A stretch of DNA of 64,000 nt from Mycobacterium kansasii ATCC 12478. GTDB lineage: Bacteria; Actinomycetota; Actinomycetes; Mycobacteriales; Mycobacteriaceae. The stretch covers positions 3,906,001 through 3,970,000 of the forward strand of contig NC_022663.1 in the NCBI RefSeq assembly GCF_000157895.3. Reading direction: 5' to 3'. The notes below the pieces were generated by a model. The model did not search any database. It was not told where the DNA came from and saw only the letters and a list, made by a program, of their open reading frames with translations. Shown piece after piece: positions 7,506 through 15,825 of this stretch (positions are counted from its first letter, which is position 1; each line of letters begins with the position of its first letter). Made by a program: the position numbers and the translations under genes.

Positions 7506-9890
7506 CTAGAATGTGCTGGTGGGACGCACGTTGTTGGCCATGTCCACCAAGGTGTAGCGGTGCCGCTGCGTGGGCGCGATACGCGCCAGGCTGCGCAACG
7601 CCGCCTCGACACCGAGCCGCAGCCCGTGATCGGTGAACGGAAAGCCGAGGATGTGGTTGGTGCTGGCCTGGTTGTCCTGCAGCCAGTCCATCGCGCCGCC
7701 AAGCACCAGGGCCCGAATCTGCAGCACGCGCGGTTCGGTGGGCGGCAGCGACTCCACCCGTCGGGCGGCGTCGCGGATCTGTTCCTCGGTGATTTCGCCC
7801 TGCGACCGTCCCGACAACAACGTGACCGCGCTGGTCAGTCGGGCGGTGGTGAAATGCCTTGAGCTGGGCGGCACTTCGTCGAGGGTGCGCACCGCGCCGG
7901 CTCGATCACCCTTAGCCGAAAGGGCTCTGGCCAGGCCGAACGCTGCGGATATCACGCCGTCGTTGGTCTGCCACACCGTCTGGTAGAAGTTGTGCTCGTC
8001 GGTGTAGCCGGCCAGTTCCGCGGTCGCGCCCAGCGCCAGTTTGGGTGCAAGTTCGCCTGGGAAGGTGTCCAGCACCTCCGTGAAATGTTTGATGGCAGAG
8101 TCGTAATCGCCGGTGAGCAACTCGGCGACAGCCTTGTACCAGATCAGCCGCCAGCGCCAGCCCACCCGCTCGGCGAGGTCGTCGAGTTTGCGGGTGGCCT
8201 TGGCGACATCACCAAGGTCCAGCAGCGCCCGGACCTCCATCAGCGGCAGTTCGACCGATTCGGAAAGGTCGACACCTTCGGCGTCCAGGGCGCCGTGGCG
8301 GGCTGCGCGCAGTGAGTCCAGGGTCTGCACCGGCTGCGAAAGCACCGTGGCCTGCAGGACCGGGGCCGCGACATCGGTCGGGTCGACCAGCGGTACCTGC
8401 AGCGCGGTCACGATCTCCTTGGCGGTCAGCTTCTCCGCGTGCACCTGGCCGTCCAGGTACACGTCGGTGTGCGCGACCAGCAGGTCCACGCCGAAGGTGG
8501 ACCGGCTGGGACTGAAGATGGTCGACAGCCCGGGTCGGGGCACCCCGGTGTCGGCGGCGACCACCTCCCGCAACACGCCCGTCAACTGCGCCGACATCTC
8601 TTCTGTGCTGGCGAATCGCCGTCGTGGGTCGGGGTCGATGGCGCGGCGCAGCAACCGGCCGAAGGAGTCGTACTTGTCCAGCACCGGGTCGTCGTCAGGC
8701 AGCCCGTCGGCGTATCGCCCGTTGCGGGTGGGCAGGTTCAGCGTGAGCGCCGCCAGGGTGCGCCCCACGGTGTAGATGTCGGTTGCCACGGTCGGACCGG
8801 TCCGCACGATCTCGGGCGCCTGGAAGCCGGGAGTGCCGTAGAGATATCCGAACGAGTTGATCCGCGACACCGCACCCAGATCGATCAGCTTGAGCTGCTC
8901 CTCGGTGAGCATGATGTTTTCCGGCTTCAGGTCGTTGTAGACCAGGCCGATCGAATGCAGATAACTCAGCGCCGGCAGGATTTCCAGGATGTAGGCGATC
9001 GCCTCGGCGACCGGCAGTTTCTCGCCGCGGCCGCGCCGCAGCGACTGCCCGCCGATGTACTCCATGACGATGTAGCCGACCGGATCCCCCTGCCGGTCGG
9101 TGTGCTCGACGAAGTTGAAGATCTGGACGATCGACGGGTGCACCACTTCGGCGAGGAACTTTCGTTCAGCCATCGCGATCGCCTGTGCCTCGGCGTCCCC
9201 GGAATGCACCAGGCCTTTGAGCACCACCGGACGGTCGTTGACGTTGTGGTCGAGGGCCAGATAAACCCAGCCCATGCCACCGTGCGCGATGCAGCCCTTG
9301 ACCTCGTACTGACCGGCGATGATGTCGCCGGCGCACAGCTGCGGCAGAAATGAGTACGGGCTGCCGCAGTACGGGCACCAGCCCTCCGAGGCGCCCGTGC
9401 CCTCGGCGTCGCTGCGACCGACCGGGCGTCCACAGTTCCAGCAGAACCGCTTCGACTCGGGAACCACCGGGTCGGTCATCAGGGCCTTGAGCGGATCGAT
9501 ATCCGGTACCCGCGGAATCTCCACCAGGCCGCCGCCGAGCTTCCTGATCGGCGGCAGTGCCCGCGTCGCGGCCGACATTCGCTCCTGCGGCTGGGTATCC
9601 ATGGCGCCCAGCGAGATGGGCAAGTCGTCGTCGTCATCGTCGAAATCGGGACGGAAAATCGCCTGAGTCGCCGGGGGCCGGCTGCCGGCGGCCGCGCCGG
9701 TCTGCACGTCGGCCGACTGCAGCGGCCGGCTGCCGGGGGCCGCGCCGGTCTGCACGTCGGCCGACTGCAGCGGCCGGCTGCCCGGGGCCGCGCCGGTCTG
9801 CACGTCGGCCGACTGCGTACCGGGAGCCAGATCTTGCCGGCCTTCCTGATCGTCGGCGGCTGAGTCGTTGTGCGCGGGCTTCGGCGACAT
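7506..9890 (-). CDS. pknG: Serine/threonine protein kinase PknG
   Basis: PknG is a soluble Ser/Thr kinase controlling glutamate and central carbon metabolism through GarA, and is linked to macrophage survival in pathogenic mycobacteria. The 794 residues comprise a disordered N-terminus, a rubredoxin-like metal site (C150, C153, C172, C175), a kinase domain with nucleotide loop AHGGMGWVY, Lys225, an HRD-equivalent YNDLKPEN and a DFG-equivalent DLG, and a TPR C-terminus. It is about 44 residues longer than M. tuberculosis PknG, because a 16-residue unit in the tail is present three times. The Thr of ATQAIFRPDF (T75) matches the GarA-recruiting phosphosite region. ATG 9890 overlaps the glnH stop by one base (TGATG). 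A longer upstream frame is only glnH antisense-free read-through. Confidence 0.97.
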   Translation of the reverse strand: MSPKPAHNDSAADDQEGRQDLAPGTQSADVQTGAAPGSRPLQSADVQTGAAPGSRPLQSADVQTGAAAGSRPPATQAIFRPDFDDDDDDLPISLGAMDTQPQERMSAATRALPPIRKLGGGLVEIPRVPDIDPLKALMTDPVVPESKRFCWNCGRPVGRSDAEGTGASEGWCPYCGSPYSFLPQLCAGDIIAGQYEVKGCIAHGGMGWVYLALDHNVNDRPVVLKGLVHSGDAEAQAIAMAERKFLAEVVHPSIVQIFNFVEHTDRQGDPVGYIVMEYIGGQSLRRGRGEKLPVAEAIAYILEILPALSYLHSIGLVYNDLKPENIMLTEEQLKLIDLGAVSRINSFGYLYGTPGFQAPEIVRTGPTVATDIYTVGRTLAALTLNLPTRNGRYADGLPDDDPVLDKYDSFGRLLRRAIDPDPRRRFASTEEMSAQLTGVLREVVAADTGVPRPGLSTIFSPSRSTFGVDLLVAHTDVYLDGQVHAEKLTAKEIVTALQVPLVDPTDVAAPVLQATVLSQPVQTLDSLRAARHGALDAEGVDLSESVELPLMEVRALLDLGDVAKATRKLDDLAERVGWRWRLIWYKAVAELLTGDYDSAIKHFTEVLDTFPGELAPKLALGATAELAGYTDEHNFYQTVWQTNDGVISAAFGLARALSAKGDRAGAVRTLDEVPPSSRHFTTARLTSAVTLLSGRSQGEITEEQIRDAARRVESLPPTEPRVLQIRALVLGGAMDWLQDNQASTNHILGFPFTDHGLRLGVEAALRSLARIAPTQRHRYTLVDMANNVRPTSTF
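9676..9819 (-). repeat. Triplicated 48-base unit in the pknG N-terminal region
   Basis: Three direct copies begin at 9676, 9724 and 9772, each 48 bases, so the reading frame is kept. They encode QSADVQTGAAPGSRPL at residues 26-41, 42-57 and 58-73, the last slightly diverged (AAAGSRPP). M. tuberculosis PknG, as I recall it, has a single loosely similar segment (QPADAQTATSA). Each unit carries one Thr and two Ser. Confidence 0.93.
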
Positions 9891-10876
9891 CAATCCAGAT
9901 ACCTCGGCTGGGGTGGTACCGGTGCCGGACCGAGGACCGATAACCACTTGCGGTACAACGTATTCCAAGTGCCGTCGGTGCGGATTCGTTCGAGTGTGCC
10001 ATTGACGAACCGGACCAGCCCGGTGTTGTCCAGGTTGATCCCGATGCCATAGGGCTGGTTGGCCATGTCGGGCCCGACGATGTGCAGATAGGGGTCCTCT
10101 TCCACCAGCCCGGCCAGAATCGAGTCGTCGGTGCTGACGGCATCGATCTGCCGCTGCTGCATCGCCACCAGGCAGTCGGCCCAGTTCACCACCGACACGA
10201 TGACCGGCGGCGGCGCGATCTCGCGGATACGGCGCAACGACGTGGTGCCCCGGGCCACGCAAACCCGCTTGCCGGACAGGTCCGACACCTTCGAGATGGA
10301 CGAGTCGCGGGGGGCCAGGATGCGCTGGTTGGCATCGAGGTAGACGGTGGAGAAGTTCACCAGCTTGCGTCGCTCACAGGTGATGGTCATGGTCTTGACG
10401 ACGACGTCGACCTGGGAAGTCTGCAGCGCGGTGATGCGCTCCGCGGCCGACAGGATCCGGTACTCGACGTGTGACGGGCTGCCGAAGATGTCGCGCGCCA
10501 CCTCCCCGGCGATGTCGACGTCAAAGCCGGTGATATCCCCGGTGATCGGGTCGCGGAAGCTGAACAGGTTGCTGCCGATGTCGAGCCCGACGATCAACCG
10601 GCCCCGCTCGTGGATATTGGCCACCGCGGCATCGGCCTCGGCTTTGGTGCGGAATGGGCGCAGGCTGGCCGTCGGGTTGCAGTCCTGGCTCGCCGTGTCC
10701 GGCGGTAGCGGCGGCTCGGGCGGCATCACCTCCATCCCGACCGGCGTGGGATACGGGAGCGTCGGCGTCGTCTCCACTTTCAGCGATTCGGAGTGGCCGC
10801 AACCGGCGAGCAGGACCGCTGCGGCGAGGAGCGCGAGAGGCGATGCTGCCCTCGAGAAACTGGGCAGGCCCTTCAT
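9890..10876 (-). CDS. glnH: Amino-acid-binding lipoprotein GlnH
   Basis: GlnH is a 328-residue solute-binding lipoprotein of the type 3 (amino acid) family. In mycobacteria it is reported to bind aspartate/glutamate-type ligands and to signal through GlnX to PknG rather than feed a dedicated transporter; no ABC permease or ATPase is next to it here. A signal peptide ends in lipobox LLAGC with the acylated Cys26. Binding-protein motifs include RLIVGLDIGSNLFSFRDP, the DVDIAGEVARDIFG stretch and ERRKLVNFSTVYLDANQR. ATG 10876 was chosen because it overlaps the glnX stop (TGATG) and gives the M. tuberculosis length; the in-frame start at 10903 would add nine residues before the signal peptide. Confidence 0.94.
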   Translation of the reverse strand: MKGLPSFSRAASPLALLAAAVLLAGCGHSESLKVETTPTLPYPTPVGMEVMPPEPPLPPDTASQDCNPTASLRPFRTKAEADAAVANIHERGRLIVGLDIGSNLFSFRDPITGDITGFDVDIAGEVARDIFGSPSHVEYRILSAAERITALQTSQVDVVVKTMTITCERRKLVNFSTVYLDANQRILAPRDSSISKVSDLSGKRVCVARGTTSLRRIREIAPPPVIVSVVNWADCLVAMQQRQIDAVSTDDSILAGLVEEDPYLHIVGPDMANQPYGIGINLDNTGLVRFVNGTLERIRTDGTWNTLYRKWLSVLGPAPVPPQPRYLD

Positions 10877-12195
10877 CACCGGTATTCTTTCAGCCTGGGC
10901 CACAGTCCGAGTGCGACCGCAATGGCTGCGCCCACACTGAGCACCACCCCGCCCACCTGGGCCCCGGCCAGTCCCCGACGCGCATTGAGGACGTCGTTGC
11001 GCAGGCGGTTACGGCTTTGCTCCATTGCTTTGGTCAGGGCTTCATCGAGCTTGTCGAACGCGGGCGTGGCGTCGTCCTCGCCCTTGCCCAACGCAACCTG
11101 GATGGCGGCGCGATAGTTGCCGACCGAAATGTAGGAGTTGATCCGGTCGTTGGCCTGCTGCCAGCGGACCAGCAGCTGATCGGCGCCCTGCAGATCGGGT
11201 TTGTCGACGGCGTCGCGGCGGGCCATGTAGTCGTCGAGCTGGTGGTGCATGGCCTCGATGCGCTGATAGAACGACTGCTTGCGGATCTCTTCGTCGCCGC
11301 GCCGGATCAGGGACAGCGTCTCGTCGGCTCGCGCCTGCTGGGCGGTGATCGCCAGGTTGGTGACGGTCTTGAGCGACTCCGCCGCCGTGTCTTTGGCGCT
11401 ACGGCTGGCGGCCGTAGAGATTGTCAACGCGGTTCCGACCCAGACCACCATGACAAGAATACCGAGCGCACCGACGATCAGACCCGGATTGATCCGTCTG
11501 CGGGTGCGCCGGGCCAGCCAGCGATGCGAGAAGGCGCCGAAGACCACCGTGGTGGTGACGACCAGGATCACCGGTGCCGGGATCTGGGTGGATGCGGTGG
11601 TTTCCGTGTCGACCCGTTCCGACGTCGCCTGGTACAGCTGTTGTGCATCGGGCAGGATCGTCGTCTGCATCAGCCCCGATGCCTCCGACAGGTACGACGA
11701 TCCGACCGGGTTACCCGCCCGGTTGTTGGTGCGTGCGATCTCGATGAGGCCGGTATAGACCGCCAGTTCAGCGTTGATCCGGCCCAGCAATTGCACCAAC
11801 GACTCATCGGTGAGCCCACTCGATGCGCGGGTCACCGCCACCGCCGCGTCGGTGATGGCCTGCTCGTAGCGCAGCCGGACGGCGCGGGGTTCGGCCTGGG
11901 CGATGAACGCGGTGGCTGCCGCGGCGTCGGCCACCGACAGCGTGGTGTAGAGCCGTCCGGCCGCAAACGACAGCGGCTCGGTATGTTCCAGCACGGTGGT
12001 CAGCACTTGCTGGCGGTGGTTGATCGTCGTCGACGTGGCGAACGCGCTGGACACGCCCAGAGCTGCCAGCACGATGCCGATGGTCAGGATCCGTCCGGGT
12101 GTGGTCGAGACGAACCACCAGCGCGGATGGGCCGGTTCGGCGGGCGACCGCAAACCCAGCGGCTCGGTCGACGGGTGCGCCAGCTCAACCGTCAC
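10876..12195 (-). CDS. glnX: Membrane signal transducer GlnX
   Basis: This is a 439-residue integral membrane protein matching M. tuberculosis Rv0412c, named GlnX for passing GlnH occupancy across the membrane to PknG. Hydrophobic segments appear at about residues 35-53, 207-226, 238-262 and 405-430. The region between the first two is long, polar and probably periplasmic, suited to contact GlnH; a second polar loop lies between the third and fourth. It begins with GTG 12195. It is the first gene of the glnX-glnH-pknG unit, whose junctions overlap by one base each, so the three are almost certainly co-translated. The divergent promoter region to mutT3 is about 180 bases. Confidence 0.9.
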   Translation of the reverse strand: MTVELAHPSTEPLGLRSPAEPAHPRWWFVSTTPGRILTIGIVLAALGVSSAFATSTTINHRQQVLTTVLEHTEPLSFAAGRLYTTLSVADAAAATAFIAQAEPRAVRLRYEQAITDAAVAVTRASSGLTDESLVQLLGRINAELAVYTGLIEIARTNNRAGNPVGSSYLSEASGLMQTTILPDAQQLYQATSERVDTETTASTQIPAPVILVVTTTVVFGAFSHRWLARRTRRRINPGLIVGALGILVMVVWVGTALTISTAASRSAKDTAAESLKTVTNLAITAQQARADETLSLIRRGDEEIRKQSFYQRIEAMHHQLDDYMARRDAVDKPDLQGADQLLVRWQQANDRINSYISVGNYRAAIQVALGKGEDDATPAFDKLDEALTKAMEQSRNRLRNDVLNARRGLAGAQVGGVVLSVGAAIAVALGLWPRLKEYR

Positions 12196-12376
12196 GTCTG
12201 CTCCGACCTCAGCTTTCGATATCTGTTCGGCTTGTTCGGCTTGTTCGGCGAAGTCACCAACCCGGATAAGCGAATTCTAAGAGAATGCGCCGACAGATGT
12301 GGGGAGGCAGACCCAATTACCCTAATCACCCCCGAATACCCAGGAGTCCCCGGCGGCTTCGCCTGCATATCCTGAA

Positions 12377-13003
12377 TTGGTGCAGGGCGACGGGGACGGA
12401 TGGGTGGTATCCGACGACGGCGCCCACTACTGGGGCCGATTCGGCTCGGCCGGGCTGCTGCTGCGCGCCCCGTTACCCGACGGCGGCCCCGCGGTGCTGC
12501 TGCAGCATCGGGCGGTGTGGAGCCATCAGGGTGGCACCTGGGGCTTGCCGGGCGGCGCCCGAGACAGCCATGAGACTCCGGAACAGACCGCGGTCCGCGA
12601 AGCTCGGGAAGAGGCGGGCCTGGCAGCCCAGCGCCTTGTCGTGCGGTCGGTGCTGGTGACGGCCCGTCCCCGGGGCACGGCCTGGACGTATACGACGGTC
12701 GTCGCCGACACCGACGAGTTGCTGCACACCGTGCCCAACCGGGAAAGCGCCGAGCTGCGTTGGGTTGCCGAGGACGACGTGACCGACCTGCCGCTGCATC
12801 CCGGATTCGCCGCCAGCTGGCAGCTGCTGCGCACCGCCCCGGTCACCGTGCCGCTGCACCGGGGCGACGAACGCCGGCGACGCCTGCCGTGCACGGTGGT
12901 AATCGAGGACGGAGTTTTCGTGTGGTGCATGCCGGGCGACGCGGACCTGGCGCCGTCGCAGCTGAGCCCTCGGGTCAGCTCGCTGCTGGAAGCGCTGACC
13001 TGA
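12377..13003 (+). CDS. mutT3: Nudix hydrolase MutT3
   Basis: MutT3 is one of the mycobacterial MutT-type Nudix hydrolases, expected to hydrolyse (oxidised) nucleotides. The complete Nudix box is at residues 60-82: Gly60, the Glu of DSHE, and REAREEAGL, matching Gx5Ex7REUxEExGU. The start is uncertain. Only TTG 12377 or GTG 12380 are usable codons after the in-frame stop at 12323, and neither has a good ribosome site. The upstream in-frame codons (SPAYPE) resemble the recalled N-terminus of M. tuberculosis MutT3, which hints at an unusual start or loss of the original ATG. The 3' end overlaps convergent thiE by 29 bases. Confidence 0.88.
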   Translation: MVQGDGDGWVVSDDGAHYWGRFGSAGLLLRAPLPDGGPAVLLQHRAVWSHQGGTWGLPGGARDSHETPEQTAVREAREEAGLAAQRLVVRSVLVTARPRGTAWTYTTVVADTDELLHTVPNRESAELRWVAEDDVTDLPLHPGFAASWQLLRTAPVTVPLHRGDERRRRLPCTVVIEDGVFVWCMPGDADLAPSQLSPRVSSLLEALT

Positions 13004-13655
13004 GCTGCTGGGCGGCGGCCTTCGGGTCGTCGGCCGCCGTGATGGCGCGCACCACCACGATCCGGCGGGCACCGGCAGCAATGACTTCGGGCAGGCGTGG
13101 CGCATCGATGCCGCCGATCGCAAACCACGGTTTGTCGCCACCGATCGCGGCGGCGGCCCGCACCAGGTCCAGCCCCGGTGCCGGACGCCCCGGCTTGGTC
13201 GGGGTGGGCCAGCAAGGTCCGGCGCAGAAGTAGTCGGCATCCCCGACGGCGGCCGCGGCAACCTGGTCGCGGTCGTGGGTGGACCGGCCGATCAGCACGC
13301 CGGGCCCGACGATCTCCCGCGCGATGCTCGACGGCAGGTCGCGCTGGCCCAGGTGCAGCACGTCGGCGCCGGCGGCCGCAGCGATGTCGGCCCGGTCGTT
13401 GACCGCGAACAGGGCGCCGTGCCGGCGGGCCGCGTCGACGAGGATTTCGCAGGCGGCCAGCTCGTCGAGTGCCTCCAGCGGGCCGAGCCGCTGTTCTGCG
13501 GCCGAGCCCTTGTCCCGCAGCTGGATGATGTCGACGCCGCCGGCCAGCGCGGCGTCGGCGAACTCGGCCAAGTCGCCGCGCTCCCGACGGGCGTCGGTAC
13601 ACAAATAGAGCCTCGCCTCGGCTAGACGAGCCAGACGGGCCAGACGGGACTGCAC
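12975..13655 (-). CDS. thiE: Thiamine-phosphate synthase
   Basis: ThiE condenses hydroxymethylpyrimidine diphosphate with thiazole phosphate to thiamin phosphate in the cytosol. The 226-residue TIM-barrel protein shows IIQLRDKG, FAVNDRADIA, DVLHLGQRDLP, the phosphate-loop GRSTHD, the YFCAGPCWPTPTKPG segment and WFAIGGI. It starts at GTG 13655; the first residues are a short Arg-Leu-Ala-Arg reiteration not needed for the fold, so a later start cannot be excluded. It lies divergent from the riboswitch-led thiO-thiS-thiG unit, with only about 50 bases between its start and the aptamer, so it is not under that riboswitch. Confidence 0.95.
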   Translation of the reverse strand: MQSRLARLARLAEARLYLCTDARRERGDLAEFADAALAGGVDIIQLRDKGSAAEQRLGPLEALDELAACEILVDAARRHGALFAVNDRADIAAAAGADVLHLGQRDLPSSIAREIVGPGVLIGRSTHDRDQVAAAAVGDADYFCAGPCWPTPTKPGRPAPGLDLVRAAAAIGGDKPWFAIGGIDAPRLPEVIAAGARRIVVVRAITAADDPKAAAQQLRSALPAAS

Positions 13656-13699
13656 ACTGCGACGCTAGCGCGCTAGTTTGGAACCCAGAAGAACCCCTG

Positions 13700-13848
13700 T
13701 AGGCACGGGAGTCCCGGGTAACCAGCGGGACTGAGAGTGGACACCGCCATTGTGCAAGCCAACTTGCCAGCCGATCTGCAAGCCAGCTTGCACCTTGGAC
13801 CTGTCCTGACCGTCACACCTGATCCGGGTCATGCCGGCGAAGGGAGCA
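13700..13848 (+). promoter_or_regulatory. TPP riboswitch (THI element) upstream of thiO
   Basis: The leader holds the conserved parts of the TPP aptamer in order: gcacgggagtccc, the ctgagag core at 13731-13737, then acctgatccgggtcatgccg and ggcgaaggga at about 13817-13845. The variable P3 region is enlarged by a perfect stem gtgcaagc/gcttgcac at 13752-13759 and 13786-13793. The terminal agggag doubles as the ribosome site for thiO ATG 13852, and no terminator hairpin with U-run follows, so control is probably by blocking translation initiation when TPP is bound. Confidence 0.95.
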
Positions 13849-13851
13849 AGG

Positions 13852-14874
13852 ATGTCAGCACCCACACCCGCGGGGTCATTGGCCGTAATCGGCGGCGGCG
13901 TCATCGGGTTGTCGGTGGCGCGCCGGGCGGCCCGGGCCGGATGGTCGGTGCGGGTGCATCGCGGCGGCGAGCACGGCGCATCGTGGGTCGCCGGCGGCAT
14001 GATCGCCCCGCACAGTGAAGGCTGGCCCGGCGAGGAGCGGTTGTTGCGGCTCGGGCTGGAGTCGCTGCGGCTGTGGCACGACGGCGGTTTCCTGGACGGG
14101 CTGCCGTCACACGTGGTCACCGCCCGCGAGTCGCTGGTGGTGGCCGTCGACCGGGCCGACGTCGCCGACCTGCGTACCGTCGCGGACTGGTTGTCGCAGC
14201 AGGGGCACCCGGTGGTGTGGGAGTCGGCCGCACGCGACGTCGAACCCCTGCTGGCACAGGGCATCCGGCACGGCTTCCGGGCTCCCACCGAACTGGCGGT
14301 GGACAACCGCGCATTGCTCGACGCGCTGACCGTGGACTGTGAGCGACTCGGCGTCGCCTGGGCTGCTCCGGTGACCGGCTTGTCCGACGCCGAGGGTGAC
14401 GTGGTGGTCATCGCCAACGGCATCGACGCTCCCGCGTTGTGGCCCGGGCTGCCGGTGCGCCCGGTGAAGGGCGAGGTGTTGCGGCTGCGCTGGCGGAAAG
14501 GCTGTATGCCGTTGCCGCGCAGAGTGATTCGCGCCCGGGTCCATGGCCGTCAGGTGTATCTGGTGCCGCGGGCGGACGGGGTGGTGGTGGGCGCCACCCA
14601 GTACGAACACGGCCGCGACACCGCGCCGGTGGTGTCGGGCGTGCGTGACCTGCTCGACGACGCGTGCGCGGTGCTGCCGGTCCTGGGTGAGTACGAATTG
14701 GCCGAGTGCTCGGCGGGACTGCGGCCGATGACCCCCGACAACCTGCCGATCGTGCAGCGCCTCGACGCGCGGACGCTGGTCGCCGCCGGCCATGGGCGAT
14801 CGGGATTCCTGTTGGCGCCGTGGACGGCCGAGCAGATTATGTGCGAACTCGCTGCGGTCGGAGCGAGCGCATGA
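13852..14874 (+). CDS. thiO: Glycine oxidase ThiO
   Basis: ThiO is an FAD-dependent amino acid oxidase of the DAO family that makes dehydroglycine (iminoglycine) for thiazole synthesis. The 340 residues include the FAD-binding VIGGGVIGLSVARRAA near the N-terminus and the C-terminal GHGRSGFLLAPWTA, both typical. ATG 13852 follows the riboswitch ribosome site agggag at good spacing and was preferred over ATG 13831, which is inside the aptamer. The stop overlaps thiS (ATGA), starting a chain of overlaps through thiS, thiG and the hydrolase behind it, so one TPP-controlled mRNA probably carries all four. Confidence 0.95.
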   Translation: MSAPTPAGSLAVIGGGVIGLSVARRAARAGWSVRVHRGGEHGASWVAGGMIAPHSEGWPGEERLLRLGLESLRLWHDGGFLDGLPSHVVTARESLVVAVDRADVADLRTVADWLSQQGHPVVWESAARDVEPLLAQGIRHGFRAPTELAVDNRALLDALTVDCERLGVAWAAPVTGLSDAEGDVVVIANGIDAPALWPGLPVRPVKGEVLRLRWRKGCMPLPRRVIRARVHGRQVYLVPRADGVVVGATQYEHGRDTAPVVSGVRDLLDDACAVLPVLGEYELAECSAGLRPMTPDNLPIVQRLDARTLVAAGHGRSGFLLAPWTAEQIMCELAAVGASA

Positions 14875-15068
14875 TCGTCGTCGTCAACGAGCAGCAGGTG
14901 GAGGTCGACGAGCAGACCACCGTTGCCGCGCTGCTGCAGTCGCTGGGTTTCCCGGACCGCGGCGTTGCGGTGGCCCTGGACTGCGCGCTGCTTCCTCGAT
15001 CTGACTGGGCGACAATGCTTTCCGAAGGTGATCGGCTCGAGGTGGTGACGGCGGTGCAGGGTGGTTGA
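14871..15068 (+). CDS. thiS: Sulfur carrier protein ThiS
   Basis: ThiS is the 65-residue ubiquitin-like carrier whose C-terminal Gly-Gly is turned into a thiocarboxylate that donates sulfur to ThiG. The sequence starts MIVVVNEQQVEVDEQTTVAA and ends VVTAVQGG, with the essential diglycine at the very end. The ATG overlaps the thiO stop by four bases, and its own last eight bases overlap the proposed thiG start. A longer in-frame frame beginning at 14706 is only a shadow of thiO. Confidence 0.95.
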   Translation: MIVVVNEQQVEVDEQTTVAALLQSLGFPDRGVAVALDCALLPRSDWATMLSEGDRLEVVTAVQGG

Positions 15069-15825
15069 CGTGGGTGACAAGCTGACGATCGGCGACCGCA
15101 GTTTCGCGTCGCGGCTGATCATGGGCACCGGGGGAGCGTCGAATCTGGCGGTGCTGCAAGAGGCGTTGGTCGCCTCGGGCACCGAGCTGACCACCGTGGC
15201 GATACGCCGGGTCGACGCCGAGGGCGGAACCGGTCTGCTCGACCTGCTCAACCGGCTGGGCATTACGCCGCTGCCCAACACCGCGGGGTGCCGAAGTGCC
15301 GCCGAGGCGGTGCTGACCGCGCAGCTCGCCCGCGAGGCGCTGGACACCAACTGGGTCAAGCTGGAGGTGATCGCCGACGAGCGCACCCTGCTACCCGACG
15401 CCATCGAATTAGTCAGGGCCGCAGAGCAATTGGTGGACGACGGGTTTGTGGTGCTGCCCTACACCAATGACGACCCGGTGCTGGCCCGCCGCCTCGAGGA
15501 CGCCGGATGCGCGGCGGTGATGCCGCTGGGCTCACCGATCGGCACCGGCCTCGGCATCACCAACCCGCACAACATCGAGATGATCGTGGCGCAGGCCGGT
15601 GTTCCGGTGGTCCTCGACGCGGGCATCGGCACCGCCAGCGATGCGGCGCTGGCAATGGAATTGGGGTGCGACGCGGTGTTGTTGGCCACCGCCGTGACCC
15701 GGGCCGCAGATCCCCCGGCGATGGCCGCCGCGATGGCCGCGGCCGTCACCGCCGGCCATCTGGCGCGTCGTGCCGGCAGGATCCCGAAACGCTTTTGGGC
15801 ACAGGCCTCCAGCCCCGAGCTATGA
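15061..15825 (+). CDS. thiG: Thiazole synthase ThiG
   Basis: ThiG forms the thiazole ring from deoxyxylulose 5-phosphate, dehydroglycine and ThiS-thiocarboxylate. The 254-residue barrel has the Schiff-base lysine K100 in NWVKLEVI, plus SRLIMGTGGASN, LPYTNDDPVLARRLEDAGC and PVVLDAGIGTASDAALAMEL. GTG 15061 overlaps thiS by eight bases; GTG 15070 three codons later is an equally possible start. It matches M. tuberculosis ThiG along its whole length. Its stop overlaps the following SGNH hydrolase (ATGA). Confidence 0.95.
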   Translation: MVDVGDKLTIGDRSFASRLIMGTGGASNLAVLQEALVASGTELTTVAIRRVDAEGGTGLLDLLNRLGITPLPNTAGCRSAAEAVLTAQLAREALDTNWVKLEVIADERTLLPDAIELVRAAEQLVDDGFVVLPYTNDDPVLARRLEDAGCAAVMPLGSPIGTGLGITNPHNIEMIVAQAGVPVVLDAGIGTASDAALAMELGCDAVLLATAVTRAADPPAMAAAMAAAVTAGHLARRAGRIPKRFWAQASSPEL

